From: Gordonia sp. (in: high G+C Gram-positive bacteria)
GTDB lineage: Bacteria > Actinomycetota > Actinomycetes > Mycobacteriales > Mycobacteriaceae
Direction of reading: 5' to 3'
DNA: 40,676 nt
Assembly (NCBI RefSeq): GCF_020438995.1
Contig: NZ_JAGQTN010000292.1
Span: 1 to 40,676, forward strand
Shown here: positions 24,629 to 31,447 of the stretch, in pieces
Position numbering within the stretch: position 1 is the stretch's first letter
How the letters are laid out: every line of letters starts with the position of its first letter
Made by a program: the position numbers and the translations under genes
The notes under the pieces: generated by a model
Databases searched by the model: none
What the model was told of the DNA's origin: nothing
Seen by the model: only the letters and a program-made list of their open reading frames with translations

Positions 24629-25005
24629 TGATCCTGGATGCGTCGGCCGTACTGGCGTTTCTCAATGACGAACCCGGCGCTGACACGGTTGCCGACGCCA
24701 TACCGGGCGCGCTGATATCGGCGGCAAATCTCGCCGAGGTGCTCGGGAAGGTCGGTGATTGGGGAGGCGACATCGTCGGCATAGAGGAACGACTGCGGGC
24801 CGCCGGCCTACAGGTTGCCCCGGTGCAGGCCGACGACGCGGTGGTAGTAGCGGCACTCCGTCAGCTCGACGGCGGCACAGCGCTGTCGCTGGGTGACCGG
24901 TGCTGTCTTACCCTCGGTCTGCGGCACCGCCCGGCAACAGTGCTCACCTCCGACCGCGCCTGGGCGGAGCTGGACCTACCTATCGACATCGCACTGATCC
25001 GATGA
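24628..25005 (+). CDS. PIN-domain toxin (VapC-like ribonuclease)
   Basis: The 125-residue protein has the PIN acidic sites: D4 (MILDASAVLAFL), a Glu in NLAEVL, a Asp in SLGDRCCLTLG and D104-type in VLTSDRAW. VapC toxins cut tRNA or rRNA and stop growth until neutralised. It overlaps the antitoxin by one base (TGATG); an in-frame GTG at 24625 is an alternative start. Toxin-antitoxin pairs are common fillers of defence islands. Confidence 0.9.
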   Translation: MILDASAVLAFLNDEPGADTVADAIPGALISAANLAEVLGKVGDWGGDIVGIEERLRAAGLQVAPVQADDAVVVAALRQLDGGTALSLGDRCCLTLGLRHRPATVLTSDRAWAELDLPIDIALIR

Positions 25006-25045
25006 GTTGTCTCGTGGGGCAACTCAGACCGTACGAGGGTGAGTC

Positions 25046-25597
25046 ATGTTGACTGCGTGGGGCGACGAGAGCGGATCGTGACCTGATCGCGACGGCGGCG
25101 CGTACTTGATGGGTGCGGCGCTCTGTGATGACACCGATGTGAGTGCTGTCCGCGCCACCATGGCTGCCCTCCGGGCTACCGAGCCGAAAGTGCATTGGCA
25201 CGGTAGCAGCGAGCTTCGTCGGCGCGACCTCATCGATGCCGTTGCGGCGCTGCCGATCGTGGGTCTCGCAGTTGTGCATGTCGAAGTCGGCGCGATGGAT
25301 CGGCGCCAGCGCCGTAAGTGTTTGGAGCACTTGCTTCCTCAGCTTGCGGATCTGCCGTGTTCGACCGTCACCCTCGAATCACGAAGCAAACAGGATGCGA
25401 GTGATCTGGATCTGTTGCAGAAACTGCGTGCCCGGCGGGTGATCGCCCCGACGTTGCAAATCAAGCATATTGTGGGTCGGCTGGAGCCAGTGCTGTGGGC
25501 GGCGGACATCATCTGTGGTGCGGTTGTCGCCGATCGCTGTGGAACGGCCGACTACCTCAAGACTTTGGGCCAGGTTGTGGAAGTCCAGGTCATCTGA
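25046..25597 (+). pseudogene. DUF3800-like gene interrupted by an in-frame TGA
   Basis: The frame starts at ATG 25046 (GAGGGTGAG upstream) and reads MLTAWGDESGS, then TGA at 25079-25081, then PDRDGGAYLMGAALCDD and on to 25597. The DESG N-terminus, HWHGSSELRRRDLI, ESRSKQDASDLDLL and LEPVLWAADIICGAVVADR are the marks of actinobacterial DUF3800 proteins with an RNase H-like fold. The stop removes the first conserved acid (Asp in GDESG) from any product made by restart at ATG 25109. The rest is intact in frame, so the mutation is recent or a sequencing error. A structured segment follows at 25613-25719. Confidence 0.7.
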
Positions 25598-25612
25598 CGG
25601 CAGATAGACCGC

Positions 25613-25719
25613 GAGCCACGGGCCTCGTCATCCGGCGAGTAATCCCGTGGCTCACTTCCACACCTACCGCGATAGGCGGGCTACACCAGGCACGCTACCG
25701 CATCACGCGGGCGACGTGC
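25613..25719 (+). ncRNA. structured RNA-like segment downstream of the DUF3800-like gene
   Basis: Three hairpins stand in a row. GAGCCACGGG (25613-25622) pairs with CCCGTGGCTC (25644-25653) and encloses CTCG/CGAG. CCTA pairs with TAGG around 25663-25676. GCACG (25690-25694) pairs with CGTGC (25715-25719) and encloses CCGC/GCGG. No reading frame explains the segment. Several classes of conserved DUF3800-associated RNA motifs have been reported near such genes, so this may be one. The last hairpin could also be the terminator of the methylase gene on the minus strand. Confidence 0.5.
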
Positions 25720-25720
25720 G

Positions 25721-28489
25721 TCAGTCGGTGAGGGTGGGTTGCCAGGAGGAGGTGGGGGCCTGGCGGGCGATGTCGTTCCAGGCGGCACCCAGGTTGTTGA
25801 AGTCGACGGCCAGTTTCGTCTTCTTCTTGTCCTCGGCCAGCTTGAACAGCAGGTGGGCCAATTCCTTGCACAGATCCCAGTCGACGCCGCGGGGCACCCG
25901 GCCCAGCAACGACGCCGCGGCCGGGACACCGTCGGAGGCCAGCACGCGGGTGACGTGCATCACCACCTCCCACTGGCTGATCGACTCGTCGGTGGCCGGA
26001 TCGTAGTCGGCCGGCATATCCGACGGCGCGATCAGCGCCACCTTGCCGCCGCCCTTGGTCAGGATGCCCGCCCGTTCCAGGCCGTCCAGGGACACCCCGC
26101 GTGCGTTCGCGATCGACTCCGCATCGCCGAACTTTCCTGTGTCAAAACCGTTCTGCCGGAACCACGTCAACGCGAACCGCGTCTCCCGGTCGAAGTCGTT
26201 CTCCAGCTCCGTCAGCACCTCGTCGAGGATCGCATTGATCCGCTGCAGGGCCGTGCGGACCGTCATTGTCGAACCGTCGTCCTCCAGGACCGCGCTGTAG
26301 CGGGAGAACACCGCCATGCCCGGGCCGATCGCGGCTTGTGGCAGATCCACCGGGGCGATCGAACCCTGTTGCAGTTCTCGCAGTTTCGACGGGAGTTCCG
26401 ATTTGAGGGCGGCGAGGAAGCCGCGGCGGTCCGTGCGCGGGGCCGATTCGGGGCGGGGGCGGCAGGCCAGGACAATGGAGGACGCGAGGGCGTTGGTTCC
26501 CCTGGCCACCATGCGGTTGGATGCCTCACTGCGCATTGGCCACGTCGCAGTGATGGACCATCCTGAATGGATCATGCCTTCGAGTAGTGTCTCCCATCCG
26601 GTCGATGAATCACCCTCGACGGCTGAGTCTTGCTGCTTGAACGCGTAGTAGACTGTCATCGGAAATTCTGATGGAGCACTCTCGCGAGCGGTCCGAAAGA
26701 CATCTCGAAACCCTGACTCGAAGTAATCTTGTGCCGCACCGACACCATTGTGGCGGTATGGGTTCGCCACGAGCTCTTGTGATTTAGGTACGAGCAGTGT
26801 TCCGAGAATTGATGGATGAACAGGTCGGAGAATCTGCTTGAGCCATACATAGAAGTAGTCGGACAAGTCTGAATAGCCAATGTTGTCATAGTATGGAGGA
26901 TCTGTTGAAATGACAGCTTGACTAGCGACCGCGGCGCGCGCATCGAGTTGTTGTACCAGTCCAACCGCGGACGCGCGTTGCCCAGCGAGAACTGCTGCCG
27001 TCCATAAGAATGAGTTCGAGAATGATCCAGTATTGTCGGCGAGTGGATCAACTTCGGAATGGTCCCAGACCATCGGTAATGCCTGACGTGCGAATGTTGA
27101 GCTTGTCGACTCGCGTGTGACGTACCAGTTGGTGAGCGTTGAGTTCCGATCCGTCATTTTGCTGACAGCCAGCCCCAAGTACGTTGCGACCGCATCTGCG
27201 TAGGCTTCGGCTCCGACGCCGCCGTTGTCGAGGCGGTCGCCGGTGGGCAGGCCGGCGGCGAGGGCGTCGTGGAGGACTTTGTCGCGGGCCTCACCGGCGA
27301 GGTCGCTGAAGGTGGTGAGGGCGGTGAGCTGGCGTGGGGTGAAGAGGGAGGCGAAGGTAGTGAATCCGTACGCCGGAGGTGAAAACCACCGAGGGTTCGT
27401 GGCGACGTCACCGGACGGTGCGTCAGCAGGATTGGCAACATTGGCAGCTTCGACGTGCTCGGCTGTCGGCGGTAGATAAACGCGGCGGCGATTTCCTTCG
27501 GCAACGATGGCCATGAGCTGCGCGCCGATGTGGCCGTTGATTCCCTCGCTGCGCAAGTAGTTGAGGTCGCACGCCGCCCCACACCGCACACACGTCGCCC
27601 CCGTCCGCCCGACGGTTCCGTCGGTTTCCTTGGTGGGCGCGGCTTTCAGGTCGTGACCGATCTCGAAGCGGACGGTCTTGCCGTCGATGACGGGTACGAC
27701 GTACGCCTCTTTGCCCTTCTTCTTTCCGAGCCACCACGATCGGACGAGGGGCATGGCGATGCCGCAGGCGGGGTTGGGGCAGGTGACGGTGCGCGCCCAA
27801 ATCCAGGCGATGACGGTCGCCTTGGTGCCGTCGGGGAGGGTTGCTTTGGGATACAGGTGCCCGATGCGCTTTTCGGCTTCGTCGCGCATCCACTGGCCGT
27901 AGCGGCGGACGTCTTCGGCGAGTCCGGTTGCCCGGGGCCAGGTCTGAATCGATTCCTCAGCGGCGCCGGGGAAGACCGGGCGTTGGCCCGCGAACTTGGG
28001 CGGGATCTCGATGAGCGCTTTATTGATCAGTACCGCAACAGGATTCAGGTCCGAGGCGTGTGCTTCGAGACCGAGTCGTTGCGCCTCAAGGGGAATGGTG
28101 CCGCCGCCGGCGAACGGGTCGAGGATCGGCGGTGGGTTGCCGTCGGTCGATTCGAGGATCTTCTCGTGCGCTTCCCGCAGCAGCGCCCCGTCGTTGGAGT
28201 TCTCCCACACGACGAGCCGTTCGATCAGGGCGTGCAGCTTCTTGCGGGCGAGGGTCTGGTCCTCCTCGCTCGGGTACAGGTCGGGCCGCGACGACGGATC
28301 GTCGACAAGTTGCGCAAACAGCACCGCCCGGGCGGCGGCGAGGGGGCGTCGCGCCCACCACAGGTGCAGCGTCGACGGATGCCCGTGCCGGATCGACTTC
28401 TCCCGCGCAGACTCGGCGTTGATGGTCTCCAACGGCAGACTGACCTCGATCAGCTTTCTCGTACCAACATGTTGTGCACCGCTCGGCAT
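25721..28489 (-). CDS. DUF1156 adenine-type DNA methylase with zinc ribbon (PglXI-like)
   Basis: From the ATG at 28489 (GAGAGGG upstream) the protein has 922 residues. DUF1156 is at the N-terminus (LIEVSLPLETINAESAREKS, HPSTLHLWWARRPLAAARAV). Motif I DPFAGGG (124-130), zinc-ribbon cysteines at 237-243 and 300-307, and motif IV DPPYYDNIGYSDL (530) follow. These residues bind S-adenosylmethionine and the flipped base, so it should methylate adenine or N4 of cytosine. BREX type 3 uses a methylase of this kind. Roughly 26,580-27,150, which holds DPPY, is clearly poorer in G+C than the rest of the gene. The divergent toxin-like gene shares its upstream operator region. Confidence 0.9.
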   Translation of the reverse strand: MPSGAQHVGTRKLIEVSLPLETINAESAREKSIRHGHPSTLHLWWARRPLAAARAVLFAQLVDDPSSRPDLYPSEEDQTLARKKLHALIERLVVWENSNDGALLREAHEKILESTDGNPPPILDPFAGGGTIPLEAQRLGLEAHASDLNPVAVLINKALIEIPPKFAGQRPVFPGAAEESIQTWPRATGLAEDVRRYGQWMRDEAEKRIGHLYPKATLPDGTKATVIAWIWARTVTCPNPACGIAMPLVRSWWLGKKKGKEAYVVPVIDGKTVRFEIGHDLKAAPTKETDGTVGRTGATCVRCGAACDLNYLRSEGINGHIGAQLMAIVAEGNRRRVYLPPTAEHVEAANVANPADAPSGDVATNPRWFSPPAYGFTTFASLFTPRQLTALTTFSDLAGEARDKVLHDALAAGLPTGDRLDNGGVGAEAYADAVATYLGLAVSKMTDRNSTLTNWYVTRESTSSTFARQALPMVWDHSEVDPLADNTGSFSNSFLWTAAVLAGQRASAVGLVQQLDARAAVASQAVISTDPPYYDNIGYSDLSDYFYVWLKQILRPVHPSILGTLLVPKSQELVANPYRHNGVGAAQDYFESGFRDVFRTARESAPSEFPMTVYYAFKQQDSAVEGDSSTGWETLLEGMIHSGWSITATWPMRSEASNRMVARGTNALASSIVLACRPRPESAPRTDRRGFLAALKSELPSKLRELQQGSIAPVDLPQAAIGPGMAVFSRYSAVLEDDGSTMTVRTALQRINAILDEVLTELENDFDRETRFALTWFRQNGFDTGKFGDAESIANARGVSLDGLERAGILTKGGGKVALIAPSDMPADYDPATDESISQWEVVMHVTRVLASDGVPAAASLLGRVPRGVDWDLCKELAHLLFKLAEDKKKTKLAVDFNNLGAAWNDIARQAPTSSWQPTLTD
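28463..28476. promoter_or_regulatory. operator-like site inside the methylase gene
   Basis: ACCAAC-AT-GTTGTG at 28463-28476 lies in codons 5-9 of the methylase gene. One half-site is exact and the other differs at the first two bases from CACAAC. It may be a second contact point for the island regulator. Confidence 0.35.
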
Positions 28490-28530
28490 GGCAGCCCTCT
28501 CGCTTGAGACCAGAACGTTGCAGACTATTG

Positions 28531-28552
28531 CACAACAAGTTGTGTGCACAAC
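28531..28552. promoter_or_regulatory. island operator O2: three half-sites before the methylase gene
   Basis: CACAAC (28531-28536), GTTGTG (28539-28544) and CACAAC (28547-28552) follow each other with two-base gaps. The first two form the same CACAAC-N2-GTTGTG site as O1. It lies 41 bp before the methylase start and 66 bp before the divergent toxin-like gene. Confidence 0.6.
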
Positions 28553-28618
28553 TCACCGGTTGGATGTCGTAGGTGGCCGGTAGTGTCAGCGCGCCGGATA
28601 TGTAGTGGAGGGGGATTC

Positions 28619-29143
28619 GTGCGGGGAGAGTCTGGTCGATCGCTCGACTCAGGTGAGCGCGGGCTGGAACGACTGCTGGATGCCGCGATGCGCCGCCGTA
28701 TTCGGGATGACTCGGTCACCCTCGCCGACGTGCTGACCTTGGCCCGTCAGGTACATGACTATCGGGACGGGAACTCGCGACCTGCGCATCTCGACGATCG
28801 GGTCGGAGTGCTTGATGACAATGAGCGGGTTATCGCTGAGCTGCTTGTGTCCGAGGGTCGAAATGTCACTCATGTAGTTCGGCGCAAGTCAGGGGAACCG
28901 ACCCCGGACCTGGTGGTAGACGGCGAATTCGCTGAGGTCAAGACCAGTATTGGCGCCGGCGTCGAGGGGTTTCGTCGTAGGCTCCACGGGGCGCAAGCTT
29001 CGCGTGTGTTTGTCAATGCACGCAGGTCGCTGATCGATCCTGACGCGATGGACGACCTGGTATCCGGCCTGATCGGTGATGCGTGCCTAACGTATGCTCG
29101 GGTCATTGGCGAGGGCTACGACACAACGTACGGAGAGTGGTGA
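28619..29143 (+). CDS. PD-(D/E)XK nuclease toxin-like protein (CdiA C-terminal domain type)
   Basis: The 174-residue protein has an N-terminal helical region (about 1-70) and a C-terminal domain with TPDLVVDGEFAEVKTS, giving D97, E106 and K108 of a PD-(D/E)XK site. The following RRRLHGAQASRVFVNARRSL resembles the tRNA-nuclease C-terminal domain of CdiA-type toxins. No secretion signal is present, so it would act inside the cell. GTG 28619 is backed by GGAGGGGG four bases before it. It is divergent from the methylase gene and four bases from a small acidic partner gene. Confidence 0.6.
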   Translation: MRGESGRSLDSGERGLERLLDAAMRRRIRDDSVTLADVLTLARQVHDYRDGNSRPAHLDDRVGVLDDNERVIAELLVSEGRNVTHVVRRKSGEPTPDLVVDGEFAEVKTSIGAGVEGFRRRLHGAQASRVFVNARRSLIDPDAMDDLVSGLIGDACLTYARVIGEGYDTTYGEW

Positions 29144-29146
29144 TCG

Positions 29147-29494
29147 ATGATGTCTGACGGCAGTCGTTACGACCTGCTGTACGTCGGTGTGGTCGGCGAC
29201 GGCGAGCTGGTTGCCTTGATGGAGAAGGCGTTTGGGGTCGGCGGCACTTGGCGTGAGTTCCGGAATTCCCGCGGCTACTACTGCGACAGCGTCGGCTTCT
29301 GGATCACGATCGGCGGTGAGGCGGGCGAACACCCGCACGTGACCGTCGATGCCCCTACCGTCGGTGAGCAACAGCAGCGGGCGCTCGATGTGTTCGACCG
29401 GCTCGCCGCCGCCGATGCGTCCGTCGCACTGACCTTGGTTGCCGAAGACGACAGCGTTGTCCGGCGCAGACCGGCCGGCACACGAGTCGCATAG
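29147..29494 (+). CDS. small acidic protein, possible immunity or antitoxin partner
   Basis: The 115-residue product (YDLLYVGVVGDGELVALMEKAF, then YYCDSVGFWITIGGEAGEHPHV) is a soluble alpha/beta protein with no known motif. It starts three bases after the nuclease-like gene and is probably made from the same message, with ATG at 29147 or 29150. By position it would neutralise the upstream toxin-like protein, but nothing in the sequence proves this. Confidence 0.6.
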   Translation: MMSDGSRYDLLYVGVVGDGELVALMEKAFGVGGTWREFRNSRGYYCDSVGFWITIGGEAGEHPHVTVDAPTVGEQQQRALDVFDRLAAADASVALTLVAEDDSVVRRRPAGTRVA

Positions 29495-29516
29495 CACGGC
29501 GAAGTCCGTGGGCGCC

Positions 29517-29741
29517 TCAAACAAGCAGCCTCCCAGCGCTGTAGGTGTCGGCGAGGTGCTGGACGAACGCCGCTTCTCGTTCGTCCATCGGTCCGACGAA
29601 TCGCCAGTTGCGTTCATAGAGGCGCAACGCTTCCGGTTCGCTGACCTCGGTGTCGTCTCGGAGTTGCCAGGAGATCGTCCGGAGCTGGGGATAGTCGCCG
29701 ACGCGAACGACCGGCTCCGGCCGCGCGCTGGGCTTACGCAT
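29517..29741 (-). CDS. small conserved hypothetical protein
   Basis: The product is 74 residues from an ATG at 29741 with AGGAGG five bases upstream. It has a basic N-terminus and then VVRVGDYPQLRTISW, EALRLYERNWRFV and a helical C-terminal segment. This resembles short actinobacterial proteins of unknown function that I recall only by pattern. It converges on the small partner gene at 29494. Nothing indicates an enzyme or DNA-binding domain. Confidence 0.6.
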   Translation of the reverse strand: MRKPSARPEPVVRVGDYPQLRTISWQLRDDTEVSEPEALRLYERNWRFVGPMDEREAAFVQHLADTYSAGRLLV

Positions 29742-29847
29742 CCCATCCTCCTGTCGCGTGATCGTTGACACTACGCCTTCTCACGGTACGCCGTGCGGTG
29801 GATATCAGAGAGTGTGACGGCGGCGGTCAACTACTCGACGTATGTCA

Positions 29848-29904
29848 CCGGACCCTTCGTGACGCGTCCGGCTCGCAAGCTCACCGGCCGCTCCTCAGGG
29901 ATCA
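29848..29904. repeat. dispersed repeat, copy 1
   Basis: CCGGACCCTTCGTGAC (29848-29863) and CTCAGGGATCA (ending at 29904) flank a variable middle. The same ends recur at 35419-35468. The rest of 29742-30023 contains no gene I can support. Confidence 0.4.
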
Positions 29905-30023
29905 GATGTCGCGTCCTGGCTCGCCGAATACGGTGCCGCAGATGCCGATGAAGAAGGCCGCCACTGCGCCAGTACGAACTCGAGGGACGGGACAGCTGGG
30001 TTGGTAGGAATGGTCGTGGGCCA

Positions 30024-31271
30024 TCAGGCCGTCCAGATGGTGTCCAGCGGAACTGCTGCGATCCGGTCGCCGACCGGGATGCCTGTTCCGCCGGTGTGGA
30101 GGACGAGGCCGGTGACGAATCTCTTGCCGAGTTTGTCGCGCAGCTGACCCAGCCACTTTGCGTCGTGACCGCTCAGTCGTGAGCTCGACTTGACTTCGAT
30201 TCCTGCTACGCGGCCGTCCGGGGTTTCGAGGATCACGTCGACTTCACCCGCGGCGCGGTCGCGGAAGTGGCTCATCCGGAAAGTTTCCTCGGCCCACGCC
30301 TGTTGGCGGCGTATCTCCGCGGTGACGAACCCCTCCAACAGATGGCCTGCGACCTCGCCGTACTTGTCCGGTCCGGCTCCTGCCGCCGAAAGGTTGAGGA
30401 GTCGGGCCGCGAGACCGGTATCGAGGAGGGATGCTTTGGGGCGGGACACGGCTCGTTTGGTGAGGTTCGTCGACCAGGCAGGTATCCGTTGGATCAGATA
30501 CATCGTCTCGAGCAGATCGAGCATGCGGTTCAGGGACGTCGTCGGAATCTCGGATTCCTTCGACACGTCGGAGAGATTGAGTTCTTCGCTGTTGCGAGCG
30601 GCGAGCACACCAAGGAGTCGGGGCAGTTCATCGATACGTTGCAGGCTGCTGATCTCGCGGGCGTCGCGTTTCACGATGCTGTTCAGGTAGTTGTCCATCC
30701 AGGCTGCCCGGCGGCGTCCCGGCGGACGGGACAGCGCTTCTGGATAACCACCCGACACGGCTCGTTCCAAGTAGTCAGAACGCGTCAGAGTGCTTGTGTG
30801 ACCGGTGAATCGTTCGCCCGCGAATAGCCGATCAACGAACGTCTCGCGATGTCCTGCGAGCTCACCCTGGCTGAACCCGTGCAACTCGATGCTCTCGACC
30901 CGGCCTGCGAGGCTGTCTTTCGCTGCGGGCAGTCTCAGCAGATCGGCCGAGCCGGTGACGAGGAAGCGACCGGGTCGTTGATCGCGGTCCACCACGTACT
31001 TCAACGCCGACACCATCTCGGGTGCGAGCTGAATCTCGTCTATCGCGAGGAGGGGCTCGTCGTGCTGCAGGAAACCTATCGGATCGGCCCGTGCCAGGTT
31101 CAGTGTGGTCTCGTCATCGAAGGTGACCAGGCGACCGCCGCGTGCCGCGACGATTTCCTGCACGAGAGTGGTCTTGCCGACTTGTCGCGATCCTTGGAGT
31201 GCGACGATCCTCGTGTCATCCAGCGCTTCGTAGATGCGCGGCGTCACGTGTCGGTCGATATGCCCGTTCAC
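30024..31271 (-). CDS. AAA_14 ATPase with DUF4143 domain
   Basis: The 415-residue protein has an N-terminal P-loop (LQGSRQVGKTTLVQEI, residues about 26-40), Walker B LLAIDEIQLAPE, and VTGSADLLRLPA (sensor-1 region). A winged-helix DUF4143 half follows, with a late nuclease-like VDVILETPDGRVAGIEVKSS (D, E, K arrangement). These ATPases are very common in mobile gene pools and their role is unknown. A TACTTT box six bases before the GTG start suggests a leaderless message. Five 22-bp repeats lie upstream. Confidence 0.88.
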   Translation of the reverse strand: MNGHIDRHVTPRIYEALDDTRIVALQGSRQVGKTTLVQEIVAARGGRLVTFDDETTLNLARADPIGFLQHDEPLLAIDEIQLAPEMVSALKYVVDRDQRPGRFLVTGSADLLRLPAAKDSLAGRVESIELHGFSQGELAGHRETFVDRLFAGERFTGHTSTLTRSDYLERAVSGGYPEALSRPPGRRRAAWMDNYLNSIVKRDAREISSLQRIDELPRLLGVLAARNSEELNLSDVSKESEIPTTSLNRMLDLLETMYLIQRIPAWSTNLTKRAVSRPKASLLDTGLAARLLNLSAAGAGPDKYGEVAGHLLEGFVTAEIRRQQAWAEETFRMSHFRDRAAGEVDVILETPDGRVAGIEVKSSSRLSGHDAKWLGQLRDKLGKRFVTGLVLHTGGTGIPVGDRIAAVPLDTIWTA

Positions 31272-31315
31272 CTGGCTAAAGTAGCATCATGGCGGCTGTG
31301 GTGCGGCGCTGAGGT

Positions 31316-31415
31316 GGTGGATTCGCACCATTTCTGTGGTGGATTCGCAGTATTGAAGTGGTGGATTCGCACCATTTTGCTGGTGGATACGCAGTATCTG
31401 GATGATGGATTCGTA
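31316..31415. repeat. five direct repeats with 22-bp period (iteron-like)
   Basis: GGTGGATTCGCA starts at 31316, 31338 and 31360. Variants GGTGGATACGCA and GATGGATTCGTA start at 31382 and 31404. The period is exactly 22 bp, near two helix turns. The array lies between the ATPase promoter and the helicase stop and begins about 33 bp upstream of the -10-like box at 31278-31283. Confidence 0.75.
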
Positions 31416-31447
31416 CAGCGTCGGCGAGCGGAGCCGGCCAGTTGTGA

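Noticed and set aside
25079-25081. TGA read as selenocysteine in the DUF3800-like gene
   Set aside because: No SECIS-like hairpin follows the codon and no DUF3800 member known to me uses selenocysteine; a nonsense mutation is simpler.
26656-27051. Separate 131-codon gene on the minus strand within the methylase
   Set aside because: It is an alternative frame in the low-G+C patch; the DUF1156 frame is open across it and contains DPPY.
29765-30007. 80-codon plus-strand frame between the small hypothetical gene and the ATPase gene
   Set aside because: It crosses the dispersed repeat, has no ribosome site and shows no recognisable protein features.
31316-31415. Plasmid-type replication origin
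   Set aside because: The 22-bp iterons suggest it, but there is no Rep gene, AT-rich melting region or DnaA-box cluster beside them.
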